Source: CAYFZO01 sp965211995 | GTDB taxonomy: Bacteria > Pseudomonadota > Gammaproteobacteria > Poriferisulfidales > Oxydemutatoraceae | Direction: 5' to 3' | Assembly (NCBI GenBank): GCA_965211995.1 | Contig: OZ243040.1 | Span: 682,001-746,000 of the forward strand | DNA: 64,000 bases | The notes under the pieces: generated by a model | The model's database searches: none | Told to the model about the DNA's origin: nothing | Seen by the model: the letters and a program-made list of their open reading frames with translations, nothing else | Translations under genes and position numbers: made by a program | Shown here: positions 18,801 through 25,502 of the stretch, one piece after another | How positions within the stretch are numbered: the stretch's first letter is position 1 | Layout: each line of letters starts with the position of its first letter

Positions 18801-19633
18801 AGGTGATGGATTGGTCGAAACAGAACGAACTTTGGGCTTCAAATAATGACGAAGCAGCGGAGACGGTTGACGAAGAAACCGGAGAAATTCAGAAAACAAA
18901 ATATCGTGAGCGTCGCGATGATTTCAAACGATTTGAGTTGTGGGAGGGGTTTCGAGATCAAGTATTAGAACAAAAAAGAAAAGTTATTGTCTCACGCCCT
19001 CCGGTGTGCAAATTTTCCGGCAAAGCGCATGAAGCAACGATTAAAAGTGTCAAAAACCTAAAAAAATCAGACTTTGAAAAATTGGTGCGTGGCGGAGAAC
19101 CGGGAGGCTGGAAAATCCTGCGCGCCGATGTGTTTTCTAAGAACGGGAAGTTTTATATCTCACTAGTGCGTCCTTATCACTATACACGCGGACAATTGCC
19201 GAACAAATTAATTTCGGAACATCCGTTGCCTGTGGATAAGAGTTTTTCTTTCAAATTTTCGCTGTTTTCAGGTGATGCGGTGATGATTCGCGCTAAGGCC
19301 AAACGTAAGTGGCTGCAACGGTTTCCACCGACGGAAAAATATGCCGGAGTGTTTTGGAGTGACGACAAAAAAGTGATTAGTGTCATAGGTTATTATCGGA
19401 CAACGAATTCTAGGAATGGACAAATCACCATAGAAGCGCATGATCGGTCTTGGGGCAGGAGCGGAGATTTCCATCCTGGCATCAGATACTTGCTCGCTTT
19501 AGAAAAACTTTCCATTCCGATTTTAGGTGACATCAACTTGGACGAAATTATCAATAAAGGAAAATTTATCGTTCGCAAGGAAAAACGTCGTGAGTTGGCG
19601 AAACCTCGTAGTCGCAAACCCAACCGCACTTAG
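15806..19633 (+). CDS. cas9: Cas9 RNA-guided endonuclease, type II-C
   Basis: Dual-RNA-guided DNA nuclease that cuts invading DNA. It opens with RuvC-I (ILGLDVGLASIGWAV, Asp9) and an Arg-rich bridge helix (RRIARSQRRRLRRRGYRLER). RuvC-II is RIHIELLRDLA (Glu761), the HNH domain is YVQIDHILPRSRSMDNSMTN (His846, Asn860), and RuvC-III is DDLHHAVDAMVLAVS (His982, Asp985). A C-terminal VIVSRPPVCKFSGKAHEATI resembles the PAM-interacting region entrance of II-C enzymes. All nuclease residues are present. At 1275 residues it is longer than typical II-C proteins (about 1000-1100). No csn2 or cas4 is present. The DNA is clearly richer in AT than the flanks, pointing to transfer. Its 3' end overlaps cas1 by 44 bp. 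Confidence 0.97.
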   Translation: MQKKILGLDVGLASIGWAVTEMEESDTRILNGEILGAGVRVFTAAEGEKGAPPAQPRRIARSQRRRLRRRGYRLERIRLLFVRQGLLQKSCLRTADGHLHIDKNKIAELHRTQNQTINPWQLRLDGLTRKLKREEWIAVLTHLAIRRGYKSNRREMVEIEVEEINSKDDKEMKKEKEEKKAVLSAIKENKAAFQEGDYETIGEMMMKDSRFRYGKRNKKADGQPVYRGVVPRELLEREVITLFEKQRQLKNPFTSDKFRDEYLSIWCGQRSFDQGDIAKMVGDCTFEEGEKRAARESFSSEYFSLLQTIRNQAAISSDSGNEIYADEAAIFELVRYKKEISYKDLRKICKLGCGDRFKGVFYRAESKQFEKKIQSLRLMLSKSGQQRVLSLITDETRRISYKQIKKSLALPDSVTLSHVKHATTNNVFFEFSGDETNNKEIEQFKKELKNARFSPTEIGQKKASDHGSQTAVKGQVITFENIRQWLSLPDWLCFKNDEKKVKFDERKSFFKFERVIRVRKAVVSHLCESRWNEVTANELQKELLLEAALFGRDESDRRKFLRRHNVNNDLVDAVANLSIPDKDEEGKKFHGMPGWHKVKNAFKEDNNSMEVWERLQNISDEDAVQALDTIAIAATLHKDEKTVCEYLDEHLPASFSDCAEIVKQATLKISMRGFSPLSLKALRKITPYLEKGEAYDEACKSAGYNHSSPQIPAARSGKLSPAAIDACNIRNPRVIRALAQARKVINAVNRQYGPFHRIHIELLRDLARNWSDRQKIKTGQAEFSAAKDDALKLFHEHYGKSATPSGGDLIKIRLWKEQSGFSPYSDNDGYIDIRRLHEDGYVQIDHILPRSRSMDNSMTNKVLCFSWENQEKGDRIPYEWFGRDSGRWESFCARTKYYRTGRREKLHRRSFTQVEAQEHREKWVDGAESKWIARELKNLLERHLLFAEGDDGVKVQTRNGAFTGFLRAQWGLHKDRKDDLHHAVDAMVLAVSTQAMVKQVMDWSKQNELWASNNDEAAETVDEETGEIQKTKYRERRDDFKRFELWEGFRDQVLEQKRKVIVSRPPVCKFSGKAHEATIKSVKNLKKSDFEKLVRGGEPGGWKILRADVFSKNGKFYISLVRPYHYTRGQLPNKLISEHPLPVDKSFSFKFSLFSGDAVMIRAKAKRKWLQRFPPTEKYAGVFWSDDKKVISVIGYYRTTNSRNGQITIEAHDRSWGRSGDFHPGIRYLLALEKLSIPILGDINLDEIINKGKFIVRKEKRRELAKPRSRKPNRT

Positions 19634-20498
19634 CCGCAAGAATGGGCAATTGCTCTGTCGACAAGAAGGTGAAAAAATACTTTCGATTCCATTGGAAGAT
19701 ATTGCCAGCATTACACTGGAAACGCCGCAAGCAACTGTTACATCCGCGCTGCTTGGCGAACTCTCGCGTTTGGGAATTGTTCTGATAACCTGTGATTCTC
19801 GCCACATGCCGAACGGTGCATTGTTGCCATTGGTATCGCATAGTCGGCCACTAGCGATAATAAAGCGGCAGATGACTTGGAGTTTACCTTTCAAAAAGCG
19901 TTTGTGGCAGGCGATTGTCCGTCGAAAAATTGAGAACCAAGACCAGGTGTTGGCCGATGCCGGATGCGAAACGACAGAATTGCCCGCGCTGGCACGGCGT
20001 GTGAGTTCGGGAGATGCTGAAAATCGCGAAGCACAAGCGGCGCGAATTTATTTTTCACGTTTGTTTACAGACTTTAAGCGCCACGCCGATGACAAACGAA
20101 ACGCCGCATTGAATTACGGCTACGCCATCGTCCGTGCAGCATTGGCGCGTGAGTTGGCTCAGTTCGGTTTTCACCCGGCGCTCGGAATTCACCACTGTAA
20201 CGAGCTTAATGCGTTTAACCTAGCCGATGATTTGCTGGAACCATTTCGCCCGTTGGTTGACGGCTGGATTTTAGCATCGCTGGATTTTTCTAACGAAAAA
20301 ACTTTGTCGGTGGAAGACCGTGCGCGTATCACACAGGCACTGCAGATGTCCTGTGTTATTGACGGCCGCGAGCAGCGGCTTTTGCATTCAACGCATTTGT
20401 GTGTAAAAAGTTTAAGTTCTGCTACGGGTGGCGTGGACACCGGATTGTTACAACTGCCTGAATGGAGTGCGCCCGCTCGGTTGAAACCTTTGGAATGA
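19590..20498 (+). CDS. cas1: Cas1 integrase, type II
   Basis: Integrase that, with Cas2, inserts new spacers. I start at GTG 19590 (VSWRNLVVANPTALSRKNGQ), the N-terminus usual for type II Cas1, with AAGGA eight bases upstream. A longer frame from 19527 lies wholly within cas9. Metal ligands are likely the Glu in SSGDAENREAQAARIYF, the His in FHPALGIHHCNELN and the acidic residue in LADDLLEPFRPLVDGW. Length is 302, normal for the family. It is translated out of the end of cas9 and followed 4 bp later by cas2. Confidence 0.96.
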   Translation: MSWRNLVVANPTALSRKNGQLLCRQEGEKILSIPLEDIASITLETPQATVTSALLGELSRLGIVLITCDSRHMPNGALLPLVSHSRPLAIIKRQMTWSLPFKKRLWQAIVRRKIENQDQVLADAGCETTELPALARRVSSGDAENREAQAARIYFSRLFTDFKRHADDKRNAALNYGYAIVRAALARELAQFGFHPALGIHHCNELNAFNLADDLLEPFRPLVDGWILASLDFSNEKTLSVEDRARITQALQMSCVIDGREQRLLHSTHLCVKSLSSATGGVDTGLLQLPEWSAPARLKPLE

Positions 20499-20502
20499 GC
20501 CG

Positions 20503-20835
20503 ATGCCGGACGGCGGACAAAGACTTATGAGGGTCTTGGTGTTTTTTGATTTACCGACCGTCACTAAAGCTGACAAGAAACGATATCAGGTGTTTCGGCG
20601 GTTTTTGATTCAGGACGGCTACGATATGCTTCAATTGTCAGTGTATAGTCGGATATGCAACGGCATGGATAGTGCGAACAAGCACATTCTACGTCTAGAG
20701 CAAAACACTCCAGTCAAGGGTTCGGTACGCTCAATTTGCATTACCGACCGGCAATATGCCCATATGCGGCATTGGTCGGGCAAGCCGACTGTTGCAGAAA
20801 AGATGTTGAAACCCCAACAACTAGTGTTAGTTTAA
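20503..20835 (+). CDS. cas2: Cas2, type II
   Basis: Dimeric scaffold of the Cas1-Cas2 spacer integrase. The ferredoxin-like fold shows in MRVLVFFDLPTVTKADKKRY (first strand with the conserved Asp), FRRFLIQDGYDMLQLSVYSR, GSVRSICITDRQYAHM and the C-terminal KPQQLVLV strand, close to Neisseria-type Cas2. ATG 20503 gives 110 residues; ATG 20527 is possible. It is the last gene of cas9-cas1-cas2. No further cas gene lies before the array. Confidence 0.95.
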   Translation: MPDGGQRLMRVLVFFDLPTVTKADKKRYQVFRRFLIQDGYDMLQLSVYSRICNGMDSANKHILRLEQNTPVKGSVRSICITDRQYAHMRHWSGKPTVAEKMLKPQQLVLV

Positions 20836-20847
20836 TGCGGAAAATAA

Positions 20848-20894
20848 TCCGAAATCCTGTTGACTCCGTAATGGAATCAACAGGATATTTCGGA
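20848..20894. terminator. long hairpin between cas2 and the array
   Basis: TCCGAAATCCTGTTGA (20848-20863) pairs with TCAACAGGATATTTCGGA (20877-20894), with a 2-base bulge and a 13-base loop. It lies where cas transcription (plus) and crRNA transcription (minus) converge, so a bidirectional stop is plausible. No U-tract is present on either side. It ends three bases from the first repeat. Confidence 0.6.
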
Positions 20895-20897
20895 GCG

Positions 20898-22913
20898 AGT
20901 ATACACAACCAGAAAAAGTCAGAGGCCTACAACGCGAGCAGATTCAATTGCTGGTGAATTTCTAGTATACACAACCAGAAAAAGTCAGAGGCCTACAACA
21001 TAGTTCGCAGGGTTATCGAGAGTGCTGCTAGTATACACAACCAGAAAAAGTCAGAGGCCTACAACGCTTGGGTGGAGCGCACCGCGGCGCCGGCCAGTAT
21101 ACACAACCAGAAAAAGTCAGAGGCCTACAACTTAGAACCTAAGCGCTCCCATGGATTCGTAAGTATACACAACCAGAAAAAGTCAGAGGCCTACAACGCT
21201 CAACTCTAGACGGTCTAAACATTATCTAGTATACACAACCAGAAAAAGTCAGAGGCCTACAACGCATCGTACGTTGAACACGCGGACGATCAGAGTATAC
21301 ACAACCAGAAAAAGTCAGAGGCCTACAACGTGCACATTGACGGGTCGACAGACATGACCAGTATACACAACCAGAAAAAGTCAGAGGCCTACAACGTTCG
21401 GGCAGTCGTTCCCGCAAGACCGCTCAGTATACACAACCAGAAAAAGTCAGAGGCCTACAACCCTCAAGCAGCGCAATGTCCCCATACCGTAAGTATACAC
21501 AACCAGAAAAAGTCAGAGGCCTACAACATCACCGGCGACGTTACCGTGCGCATCAATAGTATACACAACCAGAAAAAGTCAGAGGCCTACAACCTCTCAA
21601 ACCTTGACCCCGCTGAAGTGGAGAGTATACACAACCAGAAAAAGTCAGAGGCCTACAACTTATACCACAACGGCATGAACGGCCGCCAAAGTATACACAA
21701 CCAGAAAAAGTCAGAGGCCTACAACCAGCCTCCGCCGTTCCCCTCCGCCATAGCAAGTATACACAACCAGAAAAAGTCAGAGGCCTACAACCCGCGAGGA
21801 TTAACATCGTGACGTAGCCCAAGTATACACAACCAGAAAAAGTCAGAGGCCTACAACTGCCACTCCCAACTTGCGAGAAATTGCGCCAGTATACACAACC
21901 AGAAAAAGTCAGAGGCCTACAACCGCTACAACGAGGCCACCGCGAACATCGAGAGTATACACAACCAGAAAAAGTCAGAGGCCTACAACGTCCGTGCCCG
22001 TCGCACTCTCGAGATAATCAGTATACACAACCAGAAAAAGTCAGAGGCCTACAACAGAAGATACCGTGCGACACAATCCAATCGTAGTATACACAACCAG
22101 AAAAAGTCAGAGGCCTACAACTAGGGAAAGTTAGGAAGCGATTCCAGTCCCAGTATACACAACCAGAAAAAGTCAGAGGCCTACAACAGTGTGAGGATTC
22201 AATCATCCGTGATTACAAGTATACACAACCAGAAAAAGTCAGAGGCCTACAACCTACGATCCAACTTTACAAATTCCTTAGCAAGTATACACAACCAGAA
22301 AAAGTCAGAGGCCTACAACACGCTTTTCATGCTCGACGTTTAGCGACTTAGTATACACAACCAGAAAAAGTCAGAGGCCTACAACGACGCGCTTGCCGTT
22401 GAGACTCGCAACCCGAGTATACACAACCAGAAAAAGTCAGAGGCCTACAACGCTTCGGGAGTTGCAGCGGTGCTGGCGATCAGTATACACAACCAGAAAA
22501 AGTCAGAGGCCTACAACTCACGATCTATGAGAGTGAAAACCTCTCGAAGTATACACAACCAGAAAAAGTCAGAGGCCTACAACCCAAAGCTACGTCTCAA
22601 GAGGTAAAGATGGAGTATACACAACCAGAAAAAGTCAGAGGCCTACAACGATTGGGTGGAGCGCACCGCGGCGCCGGCCAGTATACACAACCAGAAAAAG
22701 TCAGAGGCCTACAACTGGCAAGGGAAAGCATAACCTCGCCGATGGAGTATACACAACCAGAAAAAGTCAGAGGCCTACAACTGGCAAGGGAAAGCATAAC
22801 CTCGCCGATGGAGTATACACAACCAGAAAAAGTCAGAGGCCTACAACCGACGACGGGCAAGGGGCGAAACTTTTTCCAGTATACACAACCAGAAAAAGTC
22901 AGAGGCCTACAAT
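20898..22913 (-). CRISPR. type II-C CRISPR array, 31 repeats and 30 spacers
   Basis: Repeats of 36 bp begin AGTATACACAACC and end GGCCTACAAC on the plus strand, with 30-bp spacers and an exact 66-bp period throughout. The only repeat variation I see is the last base of the final repeat (22913, C to T). The crRNA strand is inferred to be minus: read that way the repeat begins GTTGTAG, as in Neisseria II-C repeats, its first 25 bases pair with the tracrRNA, and it ends in TATACT, a -10-like box. Spacers 28 and 29 (22716-22745, 22782-22811) are identical. Spacers 3 and 27 (21066-21095, 22650-22679) differ by one base. Confidence 0.98.
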
Positions 22914-23057
22914 TACTGCGATCCATTGTTCGCTTTGCTGGCTAAACAGAGCCATGGGATGAGCAAGGTCAACCTGGCACAGATCAAACATTGCGCCCGC
23001 GCCGTGCTCAGCCGCAACAAAAACGATCGGGTTGATGCCGAAGTCATCGCTCTTTAA
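22914..23057 (+). pseudogene. IS110-family transposase remnant abutting the array
   Basis: Directly after the last repeat an open frame reads YCDPLFALLAKQSHGMSKVN then LAQIKHCARAVLSRN and KNDRVDAEVIAL before a stop at 23055. The order [VN]-x-AQIK-x-x-AR-x(3)-R-x-K-[TN]D-x-[IV]DA-x-VIA is that of the IS110 DEDD transposase N-terminal domain. After the stop the frame continues WQKMHS, again IS110-like, suggesting a nonsense change. The beginning and the rest of the protein are absent. It occupies the place where a leader would be expected for a minus-transcribed array. Confidence 0.75.
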
Positions 23058-23165
23058 TGGCAAAAAATGCACTCCCGGCGGTATTTTCCGCCCACTTCGG
23101 GGCAGCGCCGCGCTTCATAAATTATGGAATTCGTACAGACTAAAACGATCTGCGGCGGTGCGGCT

Positions 23166-23171
23166 TATAAT
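23166..23171 (+). promoter_or_regulatory. -10 box for tRNA-Leu
   Basis: TATAAT at 23166-23171 lies 24 bp before the mature tRNA-Leu 5' end, a usual distance. No good -35 is visible. Confidence 0.4.
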
Positions 23172-23194
23172 GGCGGGCGCAAAAACCTGACTTT

Positions 23195-23282
23195 GCCCGG
23201 GTGGCGGAATTGGAAGACGCAAGGGACTTAAAATCCCTTGGGCATGTTGCCCGTGCCGGTTCGAGTCCGGCCCCGGGTACCA
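23195..23282 (+). tRNA. leuZ: tRNA-Leu (anticodon TAA)
   Basis: Class II tRNA with acceptor GCCCGGG/CCCGGGT, anticodon loop CTTAAAA (UAA), long variable arm, T-arm CCGGTTCGAGTCCGG and an encoded CCA (23280-23282). It closely resembles E. coli leuZ, whose normal neighbours glyW and cysT lie at 14.8-15.0 kb, so it marks the right border of the island. Confidence 0.95.
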
Positions 23283-23338
23283 ATCCGCCCCCGCTGCCGA
23301 CTGATTCTATCTGCGCGCTTGATACGGCAAAAGATCGC

Positions 23339-23429
23339 CGTCAACGTCTTGCCGACCGGCCTTCCGCCATGCGGTCTATAGGCTGCAGGATCCTCGTCAA
23401 CGCTTTGCCGACCGGCCTTCCGCCATGCG
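23339..23429. repeat. two 35-bp near-identical direct repeats
   Basis: Copies at 23339-23373 and 23395-23429 begin CGTCAACG and share TTGCCGACCGGCCTTCCGCC then ATGCG; they differ at two bases. The phrase GCGCTTGATACGGC also occurs on both sides (near 23316 and 23427). No gene recognised. Confidence 0.8.
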
Positions 23430-23540
23430 CTTGATACGGCCTCCGCTTGCGCGAGGGCGTGCTGCGTGGAACGGCGGTGGAATTAAGCGGGGAGGAGAGG
23501 TGACGGCGGCGGGGGCGTTCACCCCCGCCGTCGCTGAAGG

Positions 23541-24140
23541 TTACGGCTGATAAGTGAACTGTGCGGCAAGGCCGACGGTGCCGGATTGCTCCCACTTTTG
23601 GCCGTGGTCGTTGTATTCGAGTTTTTCCGATTTGTGCACGATGATCGGATGGCCCGGCGCGACCGCGAGCGGGTGGTTGTTGACGGTGACGTCGCCGCCG
23701 TCCTCGCCTTCGATCGCGTCCATCTTGACGCTGCCGACGCCCTCGACCTTAAGTTCCTTGCGCTTGGGATCCATCTTGATCCGGATGTCGGCCGAGTGCA
23801 CGCCCATGACTTCACCGACCAGGCTCGCGATCACCGCCGGGTGTCCGCCGACTTCGCCGCCGTAGATCTTGGTCAGGGCGTCTTTTTGCTGCTCGTTGGC
23901 GTCTCGGTCTATGTACAGCGCAAGCCGCCAGCCGCCGTCGGTGAGCAGGCCGGGCGCGTGCAGCCACGCGGCGACTTTCGTGCCCGACAGATCAAGGCCG
24001 TCCATGTGGCCGTTGTCTATCTGCCAGCATACGAACGCTTCACAAAAGCCTTTGCTCGGCGGTTGCAGAAAAATGCACGGACACACAAGGTCGCAAGTGC
24101 ACGATTCAAAATATTTGCCTTCAATTTTCCAGTCGGACAT
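23541..24140 (-). CDS. DUF1326 domain protein
   Basis: Recognised as DUF1326 (PF07040) from the N-terminal Cys-rich opening WKIEGKYFESCTCDLVCPC and the WQIDNGHMDGLDLSGTKVA segment, which are family hallmarks. The CxCxxxCPC cluster suggests metal or redox chemistry but the function is unknown. It has 199 residues and no signal peptide. GGAGG precedes the ATG. It is divergent from a DUF2182 membrane protein; these two families are often neighbours, implying a joint role. A GC-rich inverted repeat at about 23501-23533 may end its transcript. Confidence 0.85.
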   Translation of the reverse strand: MSDWKIEGKYFESCTCDLVCPCIFLQPPSKGFCEAFVCWQIDNGHMDGLDLSGTKVAAWLHAPGLLTDGGWRLALYIDRDANEQQKDALTKIYGGEVGGHPAVIASLVGEVMGVHSADIRIKMDPKRKELKVEGVGSVKMDAIEGEDGGDVTVNNHPLAVAPGHPIIVHKSEKLEYNDHGQKWEQSGTVGLAAQFTYQP

Positions 24141-24655
24141 GCCGTACCTCCTCCGGTCGGGTCAAATGGAATAATAGGCGTCATCGTAGTTTTTCCGGGC
24201 GTGGATAGCAAGCCTTTGGCGGCGTGGTTTGCAGCGCTTTATATAACGCGGTTCGCCGTGGCCGGTTTCATCGGCCCCCCGCTCCGGCGGAAGGGCAGTC
24301 TCCAGTCCGAAGTGCGGCAAAAAGAACGCTTGCGTGCGCCTGGGTTTTCGCGGGAAAGCGGTAGTGCAAGATGCGGGGGGCGGTTTTGGCGGTGCTAAAA
24401 TAGCAACGGGGATGCGGGTAACGACACTGGGAACCGTCATCGCAGCGGCCGATGCTTGGATTGAACGTTGGGGTTCGCCCGGCGTTAATTTTGTTAATCG
24501 CCGGCGATGCAAGCGAATTCGGAAAAGATTGACACCTGAGATTAACGAAGCGCCGGAGCCGGGCAAGCCTATGGACGAGGTTGCGTTCGACCGCGACTTC
24601 ATCGCAAGCATGCCGCCGCTTGCGAACAGCTAAAGCCTTGCACTACCGATACCCG
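24141..24655. other. divergent intergenic region
   Basis: About 515 bp between the DUF1326 and DUF2182 genes. Frames here (for example 24334-24633) match no family I know. It contains GTCCGAAGTGCGGCAAAA at about 24305-24322, an exact 18-bp match to a second copy near 28276. Confidence 0.4.
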
Positions 24656-25465
24656 ATGCCCGGCGCCGCCACAATCCGCAGCACGTGGTCTGCCCTCGAT
24701 CCCGGCGTGCGCCTGCCGGTGCTTGCGATGATCGCCGCGCTCGCCGCGGTCGGGTGGGGCTACATGATCTACATGGCGTGGGCGATGGAGCAGATGCACC
24801 TCGTGGACATGTGGATGCCGCCGCGGGCGGAGGTGCGGGCGTGGGGCGCTTACGACTTCGCTATGTTGTTCGTGATGTGGCTGCTGATGATGGTCGCGAT
24901 GATGCTGCCGTCGTCGGCGCCGCTCGCGCTGCTGTTCGCGCAGGTGCAGCACAAGCGCGGCAGCGGCGAGCGGGTCATCGTGCCGACTTACATCCTGCTC
25001 GCGGGTTACGTCGCCGCGTGGGGCGTGTTCAGCGCGGTGATCACGCTGGCGCAGTGGCAATTGCACGTGCGCACGCTGCTGAATCCGATGATGGACAGCC
25101 GCAGTTATTTGCTGAGCGGCGCGGCGCTGCTGAGCGCGGGTGCGTATCAGTGGACGCCGTGGAAGGACACGTGCCTGCGTTACTGCCGCACGCCGATAAG
25201 TTTTCTGCTCGGCTCATGGCGCGAGGGCGCCGGCGGCGCGTTCGTGATGGGGTTGCACCACGGCATGTACTGCGTGCTGTGCTGCTGGGGGTTGATGCTG
25301 GTGATGTTCGCCGTGGGCGTGATGAACATGCTTTGGATGGTGGTGATCGCGCTGTTCATTCTGCTCGAGAAAACCGTGTTGCCGCCGCGCGCCGGCGCCG
25401 GCACCGTCGGCACGCTGCTGCTGCTGTGGGGCGGCTGGTGGCTGTCGCTGTATTTGTGGCCGTAG
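24656..25465 (+). CDS. DUF2182 integral membrane protein
   Basis: Inner-membrane protein of the DUF2182 family (PF09948), annotated elsewhere as a predicted metal-binding membrane protein. There are about seven hydrophobic segments. Family features are WMPPRAEVRAWGAYDFAMLF, MLPSSAPLALLFA, a YQWTPWKDTCLRYCRTP motif with two Cys, and GLHHGMYCVLCCWGLMLVMF with His and Cys residues in a membrane segment, candidates for metal binding. Length is 269 from ATG 24656; a longer frame upstream lacks membrane character. It pairs with the divergent DUF1326 gene. Confidence 0.85.
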   Translation: MPGAATIRSTWSALDPGVRLPVLAMIAALAAVGWGYMIYMAWAMEQMHLVDMWMPPRAEVRAWGAYDFAMLFVMWLLMMVAMMLPSSAPLALLFAQVQHKRGSGERVIVPTYILLAGYVAAWGVFSAVITLAQWQLHVRTLLNPMMDSRSYLLSGAALLSAGAYQWTPWKDTCLRYCRTPISFLLGSWREGAGGAFVMGLHHGMYCVLCCWGLMLVMFAVGVMNMLWMVVIALFILLEKTVLPPRAGAGTVGTLLLLWGGWWLSLYLWP

Positions 25466-25502
25466 GCGCGGCCCGCCGATCGCGCTCCCCGTGGCCTCGG
25501 GG

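Noticed and set aside
20836..20897. Extra cas gene (csn2 or cas4) after cas2
   Set aside because: Only 62 bp with a hairpin; no coding capacity, hence subtype II-C.
21226..22945. Repetitive peptides such as CRPLTFSGCVY read through the array
   Set aside because: They are translations of CRISPR repeats, not proteins.
15003..23195. Attachment-site duplication of the tRNA-Cys 3' end
   Set aside because: No second copy of the tRNA-Cys 3' sequence was found at the right edge, so tRNA-targeted integrase insertion is not shown.
24334..24633. 99-residue plus-strand frame between DUF1326 and DUF2182 genes
   Set aside because: No family match, no good start signal, and it overlaps the likely promoter region.
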